From the NCBI GenBank assembly GCA_014338405.1, contig JTDE01001322.1, positions 27,371-91,370 of the forward strand: a stretch of DNA of 64,000 nucleotides. The letters are read 5' to 3'. The stretch comes from Paragonimus skrjabini miyazakii. Taxonomy: Eukaryota; Platyhelminthes; Trematoda; Plagiorchiida; Troglotrematidae. Below are positions 13,220-26,162 of this stretch, piece by piece; positions within the stretch are counted from its first letter, which is position 1; the number at the start of each line of letters is the position of its first letter. Position numbers and translations under genes: made by a program. The notes beneath the pieces are model-generated. The model was not told the DNA's origin and searched no databases. It saw only the letters and a program-made list of their open reading frames with translations.

Positions 13220-16200
13220 GTTAGTAACCGTATATTAATGGTAGGCTTGGGGTGGATTCCATCAAATGCTATCTGCTGACAAATGACCTTGTGTAAGAAC
13301 CTACGCAACCTATCGGAGCCTGTGATTCGGTGAAACGACTTCTGTAACAAATCATGCCCAGTATCTAGGTCAGCTGAACAAGTCTTAAACTAGGTTTCCG
13401 CGTTCGGTGTCGGTCGGAGTTTGGTTTGTTAAACTGATGTCTACTTAATGTGTGAGAACGTTATTGTGGGTTCTGTTGATCCGTCTTGCTATCATTGTGT
13501 AGACAAGCTAGGATTAAGCTCTGTGCTACTCCTTTTTGAGGAGCAGTGACATTGTGAGAGTCTCAAAAAGCGTGAGAAATTCATCCTTCTAAGGTTGCAC
13601 TCATTAAAAAGTATATAAAATCCTCTAAGGGCATTTTATGGACGGGTGGTGCTTTCTTGGGAGCGCCTTAAAAGAAGTTGGTCCAATGTACTTGAGAAAA
13701 CATACACTGGGAGACCCACATATGAGCGAACAAGATAACTGTTGGTGGTATAGTATAACACATACGGAACAACGAGCTTTCGGCCATACCAAAAGCATCG
13801 GCCATTTCGAAATCTCGTCCGAGAAAGATGTTGAAAGAATCCAGACGCAGGCGTGGAAACCGAGTCACATAATGCTGAAGCCATTGAGTGTTGCTGATAG
13901 TTAGTCATTGAAGGGAAGAAAGCAATATTCAGTAACAAGCGAAATTTCATTTTAACGAACCATTAAGAAAACCACACTACATAGCTGCTAAAACTGTGAG
14001 CACAAAAATGCTACCTTTATGTGTAACCTCTCCTACAAGGCATAGAAACGGTGTACTTCTACTTCTAGTCTTAGTATCAACCATTGATTAGTCACTCGCA
14101 AGCCTCTACTGAACTGTTTAGCTCGACTGAAGAAACAATTGGTCAAATTAACTTCCAAAAAATTCAATTAGGCGGTTGACGTGAAAGTGGATTACAGTAT
14201 TTATCCGTTAAAGACATACGGTAGATTATCACACGTGAGACAATTTAAACGCCATTTCATTTTCATGCATACTTTCTAAAACGATGGCTTATGCTGCGCC
14301 TTAGATCCTTAGATTCGAGATACTAAATCCTATTTATGATCTAGTGACAATGATAGATATCTCATTTGATTCGATAATTAAATCCGATGGCGCAATTTAT
14401 ATGAGACAAACCGTCTTAACCTTTTGTACGGTCAGATCAAACATGCACATGCAATTTCATTATAGTCCAATAATCAATTAAATATGAAAAGAGATGAACG
14501 AATTTTAAGGACACTCGTGCACCAGCGAGTCAACCATTGGACATCCGGCTTATGTTATCTTGGCTATCCAGATAAAGCCGAGTCGGGTCATGTCCTGCTT
14601 AGTAGAGTTGTTCCAATGTCATTAAACATAGTTCGTGAACACAGTGAGATGAGCAGATAAGTTGGACATGTAGCGTCTCGGAGAATCGTAGGATAAATTC
14701 ATTTGAGATCCTGAATGTATTGAGAATGTTTACCGCTTATATAGTTTCAAACAGGGGCCCGGTGATGGGTGAATTTGGCCCTTGTTTCTGTGTTTTACTT
14801 GAGAGACATACACATAGACACGCTTTAATGAAAATTTGCTACTTTGCTGGTTTGCGTATTAATAGAGGCTTCCGAATGATTACTTTTACAGTTCATTTGA
14901 TGTGTGCTACTGCATAATCCTGGTATTCGGATCGGCTGACGGAGTTAGTACATCAAAAAGACCTTGGTTGTTTAAGTATTTTCCTGTCTTCCCGTTTTTC
15001 ACTTTTGATGGTGATAATATTGAAAACCTTTTGACGAGTACGTAATCTTTTTAAACCAATCATTGACGTTCTTCTAAATTCATGCTCTATGAAGATAGGG
15101 AAAGATGAATTGTACCGTAGTGATTCAATCGCAGCAGAAAAAGTAAGATTGCTAATGCGTTGCAAATAGATATTCTGTGGTGTGTACTTTTAGTGGTTTT
15201 TGTCCAACCATAGTTTCATCAAAATCGTAGATTTCTGTTTATCTACAACCGAGGTAAACACAAACAGAAGTCACACATTCGCTTTGAAGAATTAATCTTT
15301 ACGATCTATAAAACTATAAAACATTAAATCAAAAATTTCCTGATTTACCATGTCATTGTTAGATCTTTTGAGAGATAGAATGCAACATAACTGAACGATG
15401 GTCGTTCTACAACTGTAACATACAAGCCAACTGTTTTTACTCTCATTGTTTGTAACATTTGTGAACCAAACTTTGGGCGACGTGGAGACACTGGGGGACA
15501 GCGTTCTTCAGAAGCAGGGGTTCCAAAAATAGCCCTGTAAAAGGAAACAACACAAACAAGCATGAACCAAAGGCCCAGTAAGCCATGCAAACGACTTACG
15601 TAAACGAAAAATAAAACGGCGTCAACAACACAGCAGCATGCCCTGTTACGCGATTCAAATTCAACATGTGAGCGCTTACTGGTTTCTACCGCACGTTACA
15701 CAGCCAGCTAGTTCCGACACAGATCACTGAAGTATTTGATATTCTACCATTTTTCATCCTACTGCGAGAAAATATACTAGAGCTGAAGAGAGTAACATGA
15801 TGAAATAAACAGACAATCTCTAGTCCGCAAGTCGAAACGGTTATTTACGTGACGATCACTTGTGACGTTTGCTTCTACTCGGGAGAATAAGATCACACGT
15901 GCCTAAAACACCGTGGACTAAAGTATACGAACTGTTTCTGTATTCAAATTGCGCTGCATACATACAGGACAAATGGATAGGTTTATAAGTAACATCTTTC
16001 CGAATGTCTCCGCTGGATGAGCTCAAAACGACAACGAACTCAGTTTTTAAAAGCAATTCTTTTTACAATCTTTTCCACCAGAGATATGTGACACTTAAAA
16101 GAGTAGCCAAACGGAAAACTGAACAATACAGTAATTTTTTAATGCTCGCCTATTCAACTGGTGAACGGCAAATATCTGTAATATGTGACCGCGAAGTTGC

Positions 16201-18126
16201 AACAAGCTTAAGCGGATCCAATGGGCAGCACTCCGTAATCATGCTGAACAGATGAACTGCTGAAACAGTGTAAAGATCAATTGAGGAGTCATTCTGAAAA
16301 CAGCTGTGTAAATCTGCCAATGCCCGAACCCATTCTATCAATGAACACCCACATCGGGTCAGACTGAGAGCCGAGGTTATTTCATCGTTCTACATGTTTA
16401 CGTTGCACAAAGGAGTGAGACTACTTGAGTTTTTTGACGCTTCACAAATCTCTGGGAAAACCTCCTGCTCCAAACTCATAAGTATTTAGTGATCACAGGG
16501 CTTACATTTTCATAACCAAGGTCAAACAGGGTACAGGAAACCAATGGTGCTTCCACCTTTCTCTGAGTTAACCTTCATTCTATTTTTAAGCGTTACGTGC
16601 TTTTTATTGACAGACTCGTGCAAAATAATTCATCTAGAGAAACCCGTGTTCCTCTTTACGTTTGTCAGGTTGGCGAAATCGTTTGGATTAAGCGCCAGTA
16701 TACACTTCTGGTGAGTCCTGTATGAATCGAATTTTCTTACTGTTAGTACAAAACCGTACCCTACGATAGACTGTGACCAGTATACAGCTGTAGCACGTAG
16801 TAGCAAGTGACAGGTAAAAACTAATTTGGGACTGTAGCAGCTCTAAAGTTAACTCTATACATATCTGAGTGCAGCTTTCGTAATTCCGGCCAGACCATTT
16901 TGCAATAAATCACCAGACTCGAGTCTACCTGTTTTTGGAGCAAGTTCCACCAAACATCAGTTGGAACAAGGGAATGGATCGAGATTCTGCACCGTCAATT
17001 TTCAGAAATTTGAAAAACTATACCAAGAACGTGAATGACAAATTATCATGTCACCAGAGACACACAGCGTAAAGAAGAAGGCAGAAAAGAAGAACTATTA
17101 CGGAATGGCATAATCGACAGTTACCTCTGACAGTCAAAGAAGATTCAGTTATAACAAGCCCCACACTGTCTTGACAACTTTCCTGGGTAACATCTGAACT
17201 GCGACAGACGGAATTGTTTGGAACATAATGCGTGCCAAGCGTCTTAGTCTTCTTTTGGAGACAGAAAAGAAATGTACAACAATGAATATCTTGGGTAGCG
17301 CGATGTTGGTAATCCTAGAAAACATAAATGTGTTGGGATCTACGAAAATATTTTACAAAACCATCAGTTTTATGCGGTTTGCAAATTAAACGGTTGAGCA
17401 AGTTGTGGTCAAAAATTGACCCTTCCCAACTTGAACGTACACATGTGAAGTGCTGTGCAAATGACATCGGTTTCATCTCAGTGTAATCTATTTACTGGTC
17501 GACTTCTATGTAACGGTCTGTTTGCAATACTAAATTACTGGTCTCTTTGGGGCAATGAAACTACGCGATATCATGTTATATGCATTTAGTCTATTCTCAC
17601 TGTGTTAAATTTCACAAACTTTCTGATTTATTCCAGGTTCCGCTAAGGAAAATGTGTTCACATTCTACAATAATTAGATCCCGGGTCATTTTATCATTGT
17701 ACCCATTAGTTGTACCAAACATACCCTGAAGGTTTCAACTAAAAGCATGAGTTAGGGAAATTTTTGGTGGAAACTTGTCGAAAATTCTCAAAGGAGTCCT
17801 GAAGATTATGAATCGTAAAATAAATGCGTCTGGACCAAGACACATCATTGGCCTTGTCCAGTGGCATCGCTTTTTCACAATGTTTTTTCTGGCTTTAGAG
17901 GAATGGGCTGGTTTAATTGAACGACTGCGATTCATTTCATGTACAACAATATTGATTTTGTCCTTGCACACACGCATTCCTAATGAAAGCACATAATTGG
18001 CTAATCTCCATTTGCCTCAGTTGGGACCAAAGATTTACCAGCTTCAGATTTCATTCTGATACTTATTCTGCAGTACGGGTGCCGATACCTTACTAGCCGG
18101 TATTGCTGCGAATATATTGTAAACGA
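13220..18126. other. No gene recognised; 5' flank of the GPCR
   Basis: AT-rich DNA with overlapping short frames on both strands, for example around 13636-13950, 16004-16255 and 17735-17996. None shows a known motif. The last few hundred bases before 18127 should hold the promoter of the receptor gene, but no distinct element such as a TATA box at a convincing distance could be picked out. Confidence 0.5.
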
Positions 18127-19197
18127 ATGGATAACCATACAATTGAGGAGATTTCTGGACCTGTGACGATGACGATGTGTGTGTATTCATACTTTTTACT
18201 GGTGATGGGAACTAGTGGGAATATTCTGTTGCTATTAACGCTGTTGTTTAAAAAGCGTCAACGTCGGAAACGGAGACCAGAAGTCATCCCAAGGCAAGCA
18301 AACGTGTATCCAAATTGCCGTATCCCTTCTGCGAATGCAGGGATGTCACCGTCAATGTCAGCAAAAGCAGCCGGACGTTCCTTTTCAATAGGCGACAGAT
18401 TGCTGATGCTTCTGACCACCTCAGATCTATCTTGTCTTTGGGTGCTCGTCTTACGCTATGTAATCATTCTGACCACCGGTGGAGATATTCGTACAGTCAG
18501 TGACTCAATTTGCAAAGTTCACACGTTTTCCTCCATGGTATGCAGTAATTTATCGATTGCATTATTGTGCATATTTTCTGTTCATCGGACAATTAGTATT
18601 CAATGGCCTTTGGTATCCCATACTTGGCTGACGAAGAAACGACTAAACATTTGCTTGGTTTGTGCCCTGATGTTCATTCTGTTAAAACACGCGCCTGTAC
18701 TGTTTCTCTTTCAACTGTCAGAAATTGGTCCACATGAAAAATGCGATTTGAATGAACAATGGCCTACTTTTGGCAAGGTGTACTACAACATTGAATTTAG
18801 TACGCACTGTTTTCTAGGCTACTCTGTTCTCATAATCTCCAATATTTGCCTTCTTGTCGCACTCAAACGGAAGACTCAAACAAATATCGTGACCATGTCA
18901 CATGTCAAATCTGGCTCAAATGACGCGAAACCCAAAGGAATAAACACTGCACGCACTTTGTTATTCTTTAGTGTCTTTCAACTTCTAACCTCGGTACCCT
19001 TCCTTGTTGTAATTGAGTTTAACGATCAACTCAATCTGCAAATGGTTCCAGAACAGCACAAATTAACTGTGTATTTCGCATTACTTTTGGCCATGTTTAC
19101 CAATAATGCAATCAACTATTTTCTGATGATCGGAATCAGCAAAACATTCAGAAGCGAAGCAAGAGACTGTTTACTTTACATCAAAAAACTTTGTTAA
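18127..19197 (+). CDS. Rhodopsin-family (class A) GPCR, flatworm type, intronless
   Basis: A 356-residue seven-helix receptor, predicted at the plasma membrane with an extracellular N-terminus (glycosylation site NHT at 3-5). TM1 carries GN at 31-32. TM2 has SD at 99-100 (D2.50). Cys129 at the top of TM3 can pair with Cys206 in loop 2. The DRY position reads H153-R154-T155, keeping only the arginine. TM7 has NNAINYF (326-332) in place of NPxxY, a variant seen in flatworm receptors. The layout ..DIR..S..CKVH.. before TM3 also fits divergent platyhelminth neuropeptide-like or orphan receptors. Loop 1 (about 42-89) is very long and strongly basic. The start is the first ATG after an in-frame TAG at 18094. 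The ligand is unknown. There are no introns, which is common in this group. A possible poly(A) signal lies at 19894-19899, beyond a SINE-B copy. Confidence 0.88.
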   Translation: MDNHTIEEISGPVTMTMCVYSYFLLVMGTSGNILLLLTLLFKKRQRRKRRPEVIPRQANVYPNCRIPSANAGMSPSMSAKAAGRSFSIGDRLLMLLTTSDLSCLWVLVLRYVIILTTGGDIRTVSDSICKVHTFSSMVCSNLSIALLCIFSVHRTISIQWPLVSHTWLTKKRLNICLVCALMFILLKHAPVLFLFQLSEIGPHEKCDLNEQWPTFGKVYYNIEFSTHCFLGYSVLIISNICLLVALKRKTQTNIVTMSHVKSGSNDAKPKGINTARTLLFFSVFQLLTSVPFLVVIEFNDQLNLQMVPEQHKLTVYFALLLAMFTNNAINYFLMIGISKTFRSEARDCLLYIKKLC

Positions 19198-19457
19198 AAA
19201 TGGCAGTCTGAAAAAAATGTACTACAAAAGTTTGATTTTACCCGAATTTCCTAAAAAATGCGTTGATCATGACGTGCAGGAAGAGATGTTTGCACAAATA
19301 CAGCTTAGCTTTCGGTTGAACATGGATAAATTTGTAAATCTTGTAGGCTATTTGCTGTTCGGGTCAAAATAGGTGAAACGTTTTATTTCTTCTACAGTTT
19401 GTTCAACTGATTGACTTGATATGTGTTACTACTAAGTAGTTTGGTAGATCTGATAAC
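19198..19457. other. 3' flank of the GPCR gene
   Basis: Sequence following the receptor stop codon, probably 3' untranslated region. No AATAAA was seen here. The nearest clear one, at 19894-19899, lies past the SINE-B copy, so the transcript may run through that repeat. Confidence 0.4.
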
Positions 19458-19725
19458 TTAAAGGAGACCCTATTGTGAAAAGTCTGAACTTCAGATGGAT
19501 TCGAGTTATCGGCTGATACAACATGCCCAAACGTGACAACTGCTTTACAAGCTGAGCTACGAAGCAACACCGGAAGCTCAGAAATTTCAAGGTTGCAACT
19601 TGTTATCCACTAAACCAATTGTGTCATATGAAATCCACCAATTGATTCAGCCTATTGACTACCCAAACAGGATTTCCTGATCAGTTCACGCTGGAACCCA
19701 CCAACGCCACCGATGAGGACTGACA
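19458..19725 (-). repeat. SINE-B copy (tRNA-like)
   Basis: The reverse complement reads gcttcgtagctcagcttg, followed by the shared block gtttgggcatgttgt, ataactcgaatccatctgaa and a tail gggtctcctttaa. The same order occurs at 35090-35232 and 62205-62470. The tagctcagcttgtaaagc part (about 19541-19558) is a good tRNA A box, and the tcgaatcc part (about 19498-19505) resembles a B box. This is consistent with a tRNA-derived SINE. Upstream sequence related to 62205-62260 extends it to about 19725. Confidence 0.7.
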
Positions 19726-22700
19726 TTGTATTACTGATAGGTAGTTTGTAAAGTGACAGTAGATCAACATATCTAACCTGTAATTAAATGTGGTCTGCAG
19801 TTTAGACAAAATCACACGATTTACGATGTTTACGACGTTAAACAAGATAGTACATGTGAATTTTCTAAAGTTTACTGAACACTACTATTTCTAAATAAAG
19901 AACACTACCTTAGCCAGATCGTTAACATTTTGCTTACTGATTTAGTCTATGAATATTAGTTATCAGGACTCGTGATCTGAAGTTTTTGTTATGCCCGGAT
20001 TTTAAAACAAGTTACGTAAACTTACAGAAGCTGAGTATAGAATAGTAGACTAATCGCGGATGAATCACACTCTTACAGTCATCTGTCACCCTATTTTCCT
20101 AGTCATTTGAGACTGCCCGACTATATAATACATTGTCTGTTAATATATTACTTATAACAAGATGCGTGAAAACATCGAACATCCCTTGTATGTAGACATG
20201 CAGAACACATTAGGCAGCGTCGTTAGAATTAGTAAAGTATTGGTCAACAAATTTTAAAGTTGTATTACAGTCGTTATACTCATGTTCATAACTTAGCCTA
20301 CTGGACGGGAACAATAAGTAACGTTATGAGGAGATAGCTTGGTTTGTAATAAATTGAAAACGAATGGCAAAGTTTTCTTCCACATGATATTATTAGAAAT
20401 GTTAACAAATTCTATGTGAGCCTTACTGCGAAGAGAACTGAATGCCTTTAATTTTGTGCAATTGCAAGCTGGATTTAAACTCTGTTTGACTAAACAACCT
20501 TGGTGGGAACAGCGAGCATTGTTCGCTGGAAATTAGTTTGCCAAAATAAAGTCAACAAGATAGGAAATTTATTGCATGGGCAACTGTGTTTTATGTAAAT
20601 TGTGATGTATCTTTGAAATTGCTGCTTGTACTATAAAATTTTAATGAAAGTTATCGGAAACATAAGCATTTAAAGGACTTGTTAACCATCTTGTTGATCA
20701 CCATTCACTAGCCAATGGTCTTCTTACTGTTGAACAAGTTTCATAGAATGTTTTATTGTTCCGATTGTTTACTCTTCACTGTCGACTTTGATGGGGTTCG
20801 TTTGGTTCGATTGCTGATCTGATTGGGAAATTGGAATCCGCTGAAGTATGTTTGATTTGTTTGGAAAAAGTCGATTTCAACTTGGTCTTTATTTTGGTTT
20901 TCTTGCTGCATACAGTAGAAAATCGTGATGGCATTTAAAAATCTCACAGCTGCTCCTATGAAGCGTCTATTTCTTATACTTTTTTCTAACTATCCTTGTT
21001 GATCTACCAAAATTTTTTTGCTCGATAGTTTTTGACAACTTCATCCGCACCCGACTGTTTTAGTGAGGTCGACTCTCGTTGATTAGTGATTACTAGCGAA
21101 CTCCGTCTTGGCTGCTCCATTTTGATCGTTTTTTATGCCGAGAAAGTTGAATATTCAGTCGATTTACATCCAGGGCGAGAAAATACTTCCTTGTAATGTT
21201 GTCAGCGGTATCGTACAAATTCTCATCGCTTCGAAGCCCTTTCCGGCGTTTGTTCTGACTAAGAAAAAAGTATTGTCAACCCGGTTAACTGAATCAGCGT
21301 TACTAGAATCGTTGATTAGGTCTCATCTTGTGAACCATACTAACTCACCAGGAGTGATTTAACTCTCATCCCTGCCAATAATCTTATCAAGATACGATTC
21401 TCTTCTTGAAATAAAGACCGTTGATATAACACTGAAATGAAACAATCTTCATCTACGTAGTTTAATGTGAATCGCGCTTATGTTGAAGAAAAAGTCTGAG
21501 GTTGTACGAGGTATTTCAGATGTCCATGTGGCCTAGGCTGACGCCTTCGAGGTCGTGTCCAAAACATGAGGCATCAGTGCCTAATAGAAATCCACATCTT
21601 TGACCAGTTCCAATAAATTGATTAGATGACTGCGAGTCTCATTAAAGCACTGTCAAATTAAACAAAAATAGGCAAAATTGAGGCTCGTAAATGTTCACTG
21701 GATAAAAACTTATACGAGAAGTGCTCAACACCACAGCAGTAACAATGCCAAAAAGTTAGTTTATCGTAACTCATTTACACAAAAGCCCTACGTTCTGACT
21801 GTACTCCAATCAGCAAATTGAGGGGTAGCAAAGGGATGATCGCTATCATAAATCATGCGATCACTGCTTCGTTTCATGTTTCAGTTGTTCAGTAAGCTTA
21901 GTTAAACTAAAGCCAAGTTGATCTCCCAGTGTGTTCGAAGTACGTACGGGTATTTATTCAAATAAAGTTTTTTTTACAATCAATGTGGCTAACCATGTTA
22001 CGCACAACTTCGTCTTGTTTTGACACATATTTGATATGCATTGTGATCAGGAAATATTTGCACAAGCGATCCACTATCCAAAATTATTACCACAGCATCG
22101 CTAAGAATGTCATTGATTTTAAAAAGCGGCAAGATAATCCTCCCCTGAGAAAAAATCCGTTCCTAAGGGCACAAAAGGCTTGTGAGAATGGAAACAATCC
22201 ACTTCCGTGGGCCCTGATTCATGTGAGTGAGGGACGGTTGGTAAACCAAGCTCATACAACGAAAGCACCAATACACTTATGCAATTCACACTTGTACCGA
22301 GATCGCTGTAAGATTATTCTTAAGATCACTGGGTAACACCAACTTTCATTATTGAAATATATCGCCAAATTTCCCCTTGTTGCAACGCATGGAAGTGGCG
22401 AAATCAAACGGTAAAGATAGATCACTTACTGAGACAAACACTTATGATATCTACAAGCGTTTCTGAGTAAAACTTGAAAAGCAGACAATGAACCAATTCA
22501 CGTTATAATATCCAGTAATCGCTGACCTGAGGCAATAGTATAATTACTTGCGAAGTGGGATTCTGTCAAAATGACCAGACACGGGTCAGTAAAAGATGAG
22601 AACGCTACAAATTGCAATGAAATATTTACTTGCAAAATAATATCCTGATTAATGTTTTATGCGAGCCAACAAATAAATTATATCCAGCAGTGCGGAATGA

Positions 22701-22836
22701 AAATTACATCGTACGGAATGTCATTCATTTTATTTGTTACTTTAAGATACTCTTGTTAACAGCCAAAAGATATGTTTTATCGGTTTTCCAGCTGAACAGC
22801 TCCCGATTCTTCTACAACTATATCTTTTTCGCTGAG
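19726..22836. other. No gene recognised
   Basis: AT-rich DNA. The longest open frame (21929-22336, + strand, GTG first codon) shows no domain and no splice context. Nothing further could be supported. Confidence 0.5.
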
Positions 22837-22879
22837 TTGAGGGTGGTTAGATTGCAGAATGGAATCCGTGCTTGTCTCC
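22837..22879 (+). CDS. Weak candidate micro-exon, M16 peptidase-like motif
   Basis: An acceptor-like tatctttttcgctgag precedes, and a donor-like GTAAGC follows, a 43-nt stretch reading LRVVRLQNGIRACL. This resembles the conserved start of M16 metalloproteases (insulysin/nardilysin/MPP), where a [RK]LxNG[LI] strand precedes the catalytic domain. The zinc-binding HxxEH motif would be in a later exon and was not found. It is a short match and may be chance. Confidence 0.15.
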
Positions 22880-24669
22880 GTAAGCGTCAGGCTTTCCCAT
22901 GTTTGCTATGTCGTGCCCAATGAGAATAGCTTTATCGTCCTCTTCTTCCATATTTCAGCTGTGTTTTGAGAACAACAGAACAGACCATATTTGGGTTAGG
23001 TATACATAAAATTTGGTTTACATAGCATTGCCTTAAGGTTGTCTACCAACGGTTTCAAACAGTATGGTGATTCCTTATGCAGACGTTATGTGCAAAATTG
23101 ACTATGATGTGTTTTGATTCTGCTTAGTCTGCCTGAGCTGATTTTAAGCCAAAAAACCTGTTTTGTATCATGAGTTAAGTAGGTTTATCTGCTTGTTATT
23201 GGTAACATTTCGAAAAATTCCACTTTCTATGTTTTTTAAATGGTACTGTACAAGCAAATTCTCTGTGTGTCAAACTTTAATCTTGACAAGTAAAATTGTG
23301 TTCTCACATCAAACAAATCTTTATCGAAAACGCATCAGACGTGTTTGTCTAATTCAGTATAGATATACACAAACAGGAAGGTGAATTAACTGAAAGATAA
23401 CAATGTTTTTAACATGGAAATGATCAATTGTTTTATATATTCATTGAGGGCTTGCACCTTATAAATTTTACTTTTGAAAAACAATCAATTTCTGCATAGA
23501 TCAATAAATATGGAGGTTAGTTCCCTAATAAGGAAGCTGGAAAATCAAGGGACTGCACAAAAGATTTGCATTTTTATTATGTTGACCATTATTGTGAGTA
23601 TTAAAGTGCACGTACATCATAAACATGTGAATGTAACCAGACTATTTTGATTGACATGCTACTTTGAGGAAATGATAAACACACATAAGTTATAATTTAG
23701 TTGTTTCATTTGGGTATGCAGTGCTTTTGGACAGTCGTTACTTACTCAGACTAAAAAAAATCGATCACTTTTGCAGGCAGACCAAAGTAAATGCGATAGA
23801 AGAATGGCCATACGATTCAGACGTATCGAATCGTACGTAAACATTAAAGAGTAGTAGAAACGGTGATGGGTTGGAAACATGTTTACTTCTCTCATGATTC
23901 TTACAGTCAGAATTTTGACCATACCCGGTGTATGGCTATTTCAGTGGTGATCTAATATGGAATCCTTTACAAGCATTTTTTTAACAATATCTTGTTTTTG
24001 TTCTATACTAAATAACTCATTGTCGGCCATGTTCTGAACGTTACTTAAGCAAAGAGAGTGAAAATGGTTTTAAATAATTTCACGGGTCATAAGACATAAA
24101 TAGAACACAGGTTGGTTCCAAAAATGATCAGATTTTAACAAGTTGGACATTGATAGAACTTACCATAATCCACCAGCGTTAGCAACTAAAGGTAACCTCC
24201 ACACTAATAATTAGAATTGGGGACTGGTCTTAAACACCGGCATTAGCATAATGCCATGGAACACAGGTATACTACTTGTGGCGGGTGACCAGAAAAATTA
24301 AGAGCAAGGGAGATCGACTAGTTTCAATGAAGTGGATGTTGTTGTTTGGTGGAGTTGACAGACAAGTAAGTGAAAATGATGAACTGGAATAGAACATATG
24401 TCCTACGCTCACTTATTAAACATTTGATTTCATATGTGTTCATTAATTATAGAACTTTTAATTGTGTCATCCAATAACGTTGCTTAATGTTAAACTAGGA
24501 AGTTGTCTTCCGTTTGTTATCGTATGCAAATAAGCTTCCGTATTTCCAGTGATAAGAAAGCTAATGTGTTTACGCCCTTATTAAAGCCAAGTTTCACCAT
24601 GTTTACGTGACGATTAAAACAAAGGATTAATAAAAACACTACGCAAAACTGGTGTAGATAAATTTAAAA
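22880..24669. other. No gene recognised
   Basis: AT-rich DNA with short frames only. No repeat family from elsewhere in the window was recognised here. Confidence 0.5.
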
Positions 24670-25480
24670 TTGCGGAAAAAATCGATTGGCGAACAAACTT
24701 GCTTTCACTGCTGTTGTTTTGGAAACACGACAGCTGCGTTTGCCTTCGCCAGTTATGCATTGAACATCGTATACTTACCAAAATACTTTAGTACAGTGGA
24801 GTTTTTGGTTTATTTGAGTGCCGTGAGTACGCTCGGTTTAGTTGTGAAAAAAACGCGCAACAGAAAAGCTTGGTTCCAGTACAAGAGACCCGATTATAAG
24901 TATGCGAAATGTAGTTTTGAACTATTTGGCCTCGTTGACTGGTTTGACTACAACAAGAAACCTCTTTTCGGGTTGAATATAGCTGCTATGATCACAATTG
25001 CCCCTCTGATACGGAAGATTGCGATAATTTTTAAATATACCGACTCGAACCACCTGAACGTAGGATCGCTCATATCTCATGTTGAACGCCTTTTGCTTCT
25101 CTGCACGGTGAAATTAAGTTTCATTTACAAGAAACCGGCTGAACACAAATCGATTGTGTTATCATTGGCAGTTCAGTCGGCCCAGTGCCAACCAGCAAAT
25201 TCCTTGTCTGTTTGGTGCAGAACGTGGGCGCAGACAGCTGTTTATTTCTACCGCACTTGGTCGACGACATTCTGTTATTTAGTAACACCAAAGATATACA
25301 AACAATTTTACTTGGCTCAACGAACCTGCTTAATTTTAAAATTAGCATCACACTGAGCACGAGTTGACTGATACCCTACCATTTTTGGACATTCTCATGA
25401 GGCGTTACGTTGACGGCTCTCTACAGCGGTCTATCTAGCAGAAATACACTTGTACGGGCGGCGGTACGTGAACTTTCGTA
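24670..25480 (+). pseudogene. Penelope-like reverse transcriptase, frameshifted
   Basis: The longest open part (24670-25356) carries the palm-domain region. The motif A aspartate appears replaced (FGLNIAAM where LDV is usual). The frame then slips near 25125, and the rest of the palm is read in the frame holding IDCVIIGSSVGPVP (usual IDGVAMGSPLGPV) and LVDDILL, where the DD pair is kept. The thumb-region block around PFLDIL follows, then stops (for example TAG at 25436). One altered catalytic residue plus frameshifts exclude activity. The 5' limit is uncertain because the first 70 or so codons are not clearly Penelope-like. Confidence 0.7.
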
Positions 25481-25871
25481 TTTTGGTGCCTATCTATTAA
25501 AAGCGCCGTCTAGTGAGAAATGTTGTTTCTCTTGAATGATGAGTCTGTTCGGGATAAATAGTGATCAACGGATAATGTTGTTGTGAACCGTGCTCAAAGG
25601 AAATGACTAACAACCACCATTTGTTGAGAAATACAGCAAACAAAGCCACCTGCTGAAACGGCCTCAACATACTCCGAACTGATTATCTGTCTTACTTTGC
25701 CTCCTAAGTGTAATGGGGTTACTATTCTGTTAATAACTGGTCGCACGGTATGGAATACATTTTAAGCAGCTCACATATTCGGGTTTTTCGCTCTCACTCA
25801 AATCCCAAAACCATCGATGATGCCGTCTAATATAAAGTCTCACATTAATTGTGAATTCTAATGACAGCCGA

Positions 25872-26162
25872 ACGACTTTCCTGGGCTGAACTGAGCGGCA
25901 ATTACGTAGTTGGTTCAACGAACATACTACAATGTTTCAATCCTGTCGGTGCATGACACGCAAACAACCAATGTCCGCAATCGCACGACATATCCTGACC
26001 ACAGGTCACGTGATCGATCCAGCTTGTGCATTTAGAATCTTATTACGTCATCCCAGTTCAGGATTCTTTAGGTTTGCTGAGGCTGTTGCAATCAATCGAC
26101 TGAAGCCGGCCCTGTGTGTTCGAAAACAATTGTTCGTGAACTTGATCCTGCCTTGGACTTAA
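25872..26162 (+). pseudogene. Penelope-like GIY-YIG endonuclease domain fragment
   Basis: Reads FLG*TERQLRSWFNEHT, matching the YxGRTxRxLxxRxxEH core of GIY-YIG nucleases with a stop in place of the arginine next to G (CGA to TGA). It continues into SAIARHILTTGHVIDP and AEAVAINRLKPALCVRK, the typical C-terminus of this element group. The frame is otherwise open to TAA at 26160-26162. The catalytic arginine codon is lost, so it is inactive as it stands. Confidence 0.75.

Larger units (their letters stand above)
24670..26162 (+). mobile_element. Penelope-like element remnant (RT plus GIY-YIG)
   Basis: Fragments of a Penelope-like retroelement ORF follow in the expected order over about 1.5 kb but in shifting frames. 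First comes an RT region with ELFGLVDWFDYNKKPLFG and ERLLLLCT (24.9-25.1 kb), then a GSSVGP block and VDDILLFSNTKD (25.16-25.3 kb). Next is DTLPFLDILMRRYVDGSLQR (25.37-25.44 kb), then a GIY-YIG endonuclease tail ending in LKPALCVRK and LILPW before TAA at 26160. Such elements copy themselves with an RT and nick DNA with GIY-YIG. Frameshifts and stops show this copy is dead. Confidence 0.8.

Noticed and set aside
13636..13950. Overlapping open frames of 66-104 codons on both strands
   Set aside because: Frames on opposite strands are equally open, with no motif, splice signal or repeat match, so neither can be favoured.
15800..15840. ctagtccgcaagtcgaaacgg, resembling the stem II and GAAAC part of a hammerhead ribozyme
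   Set aside because: There is no CUGAUGA box next to it, the stem II arms do not pair, and no stem III follows.
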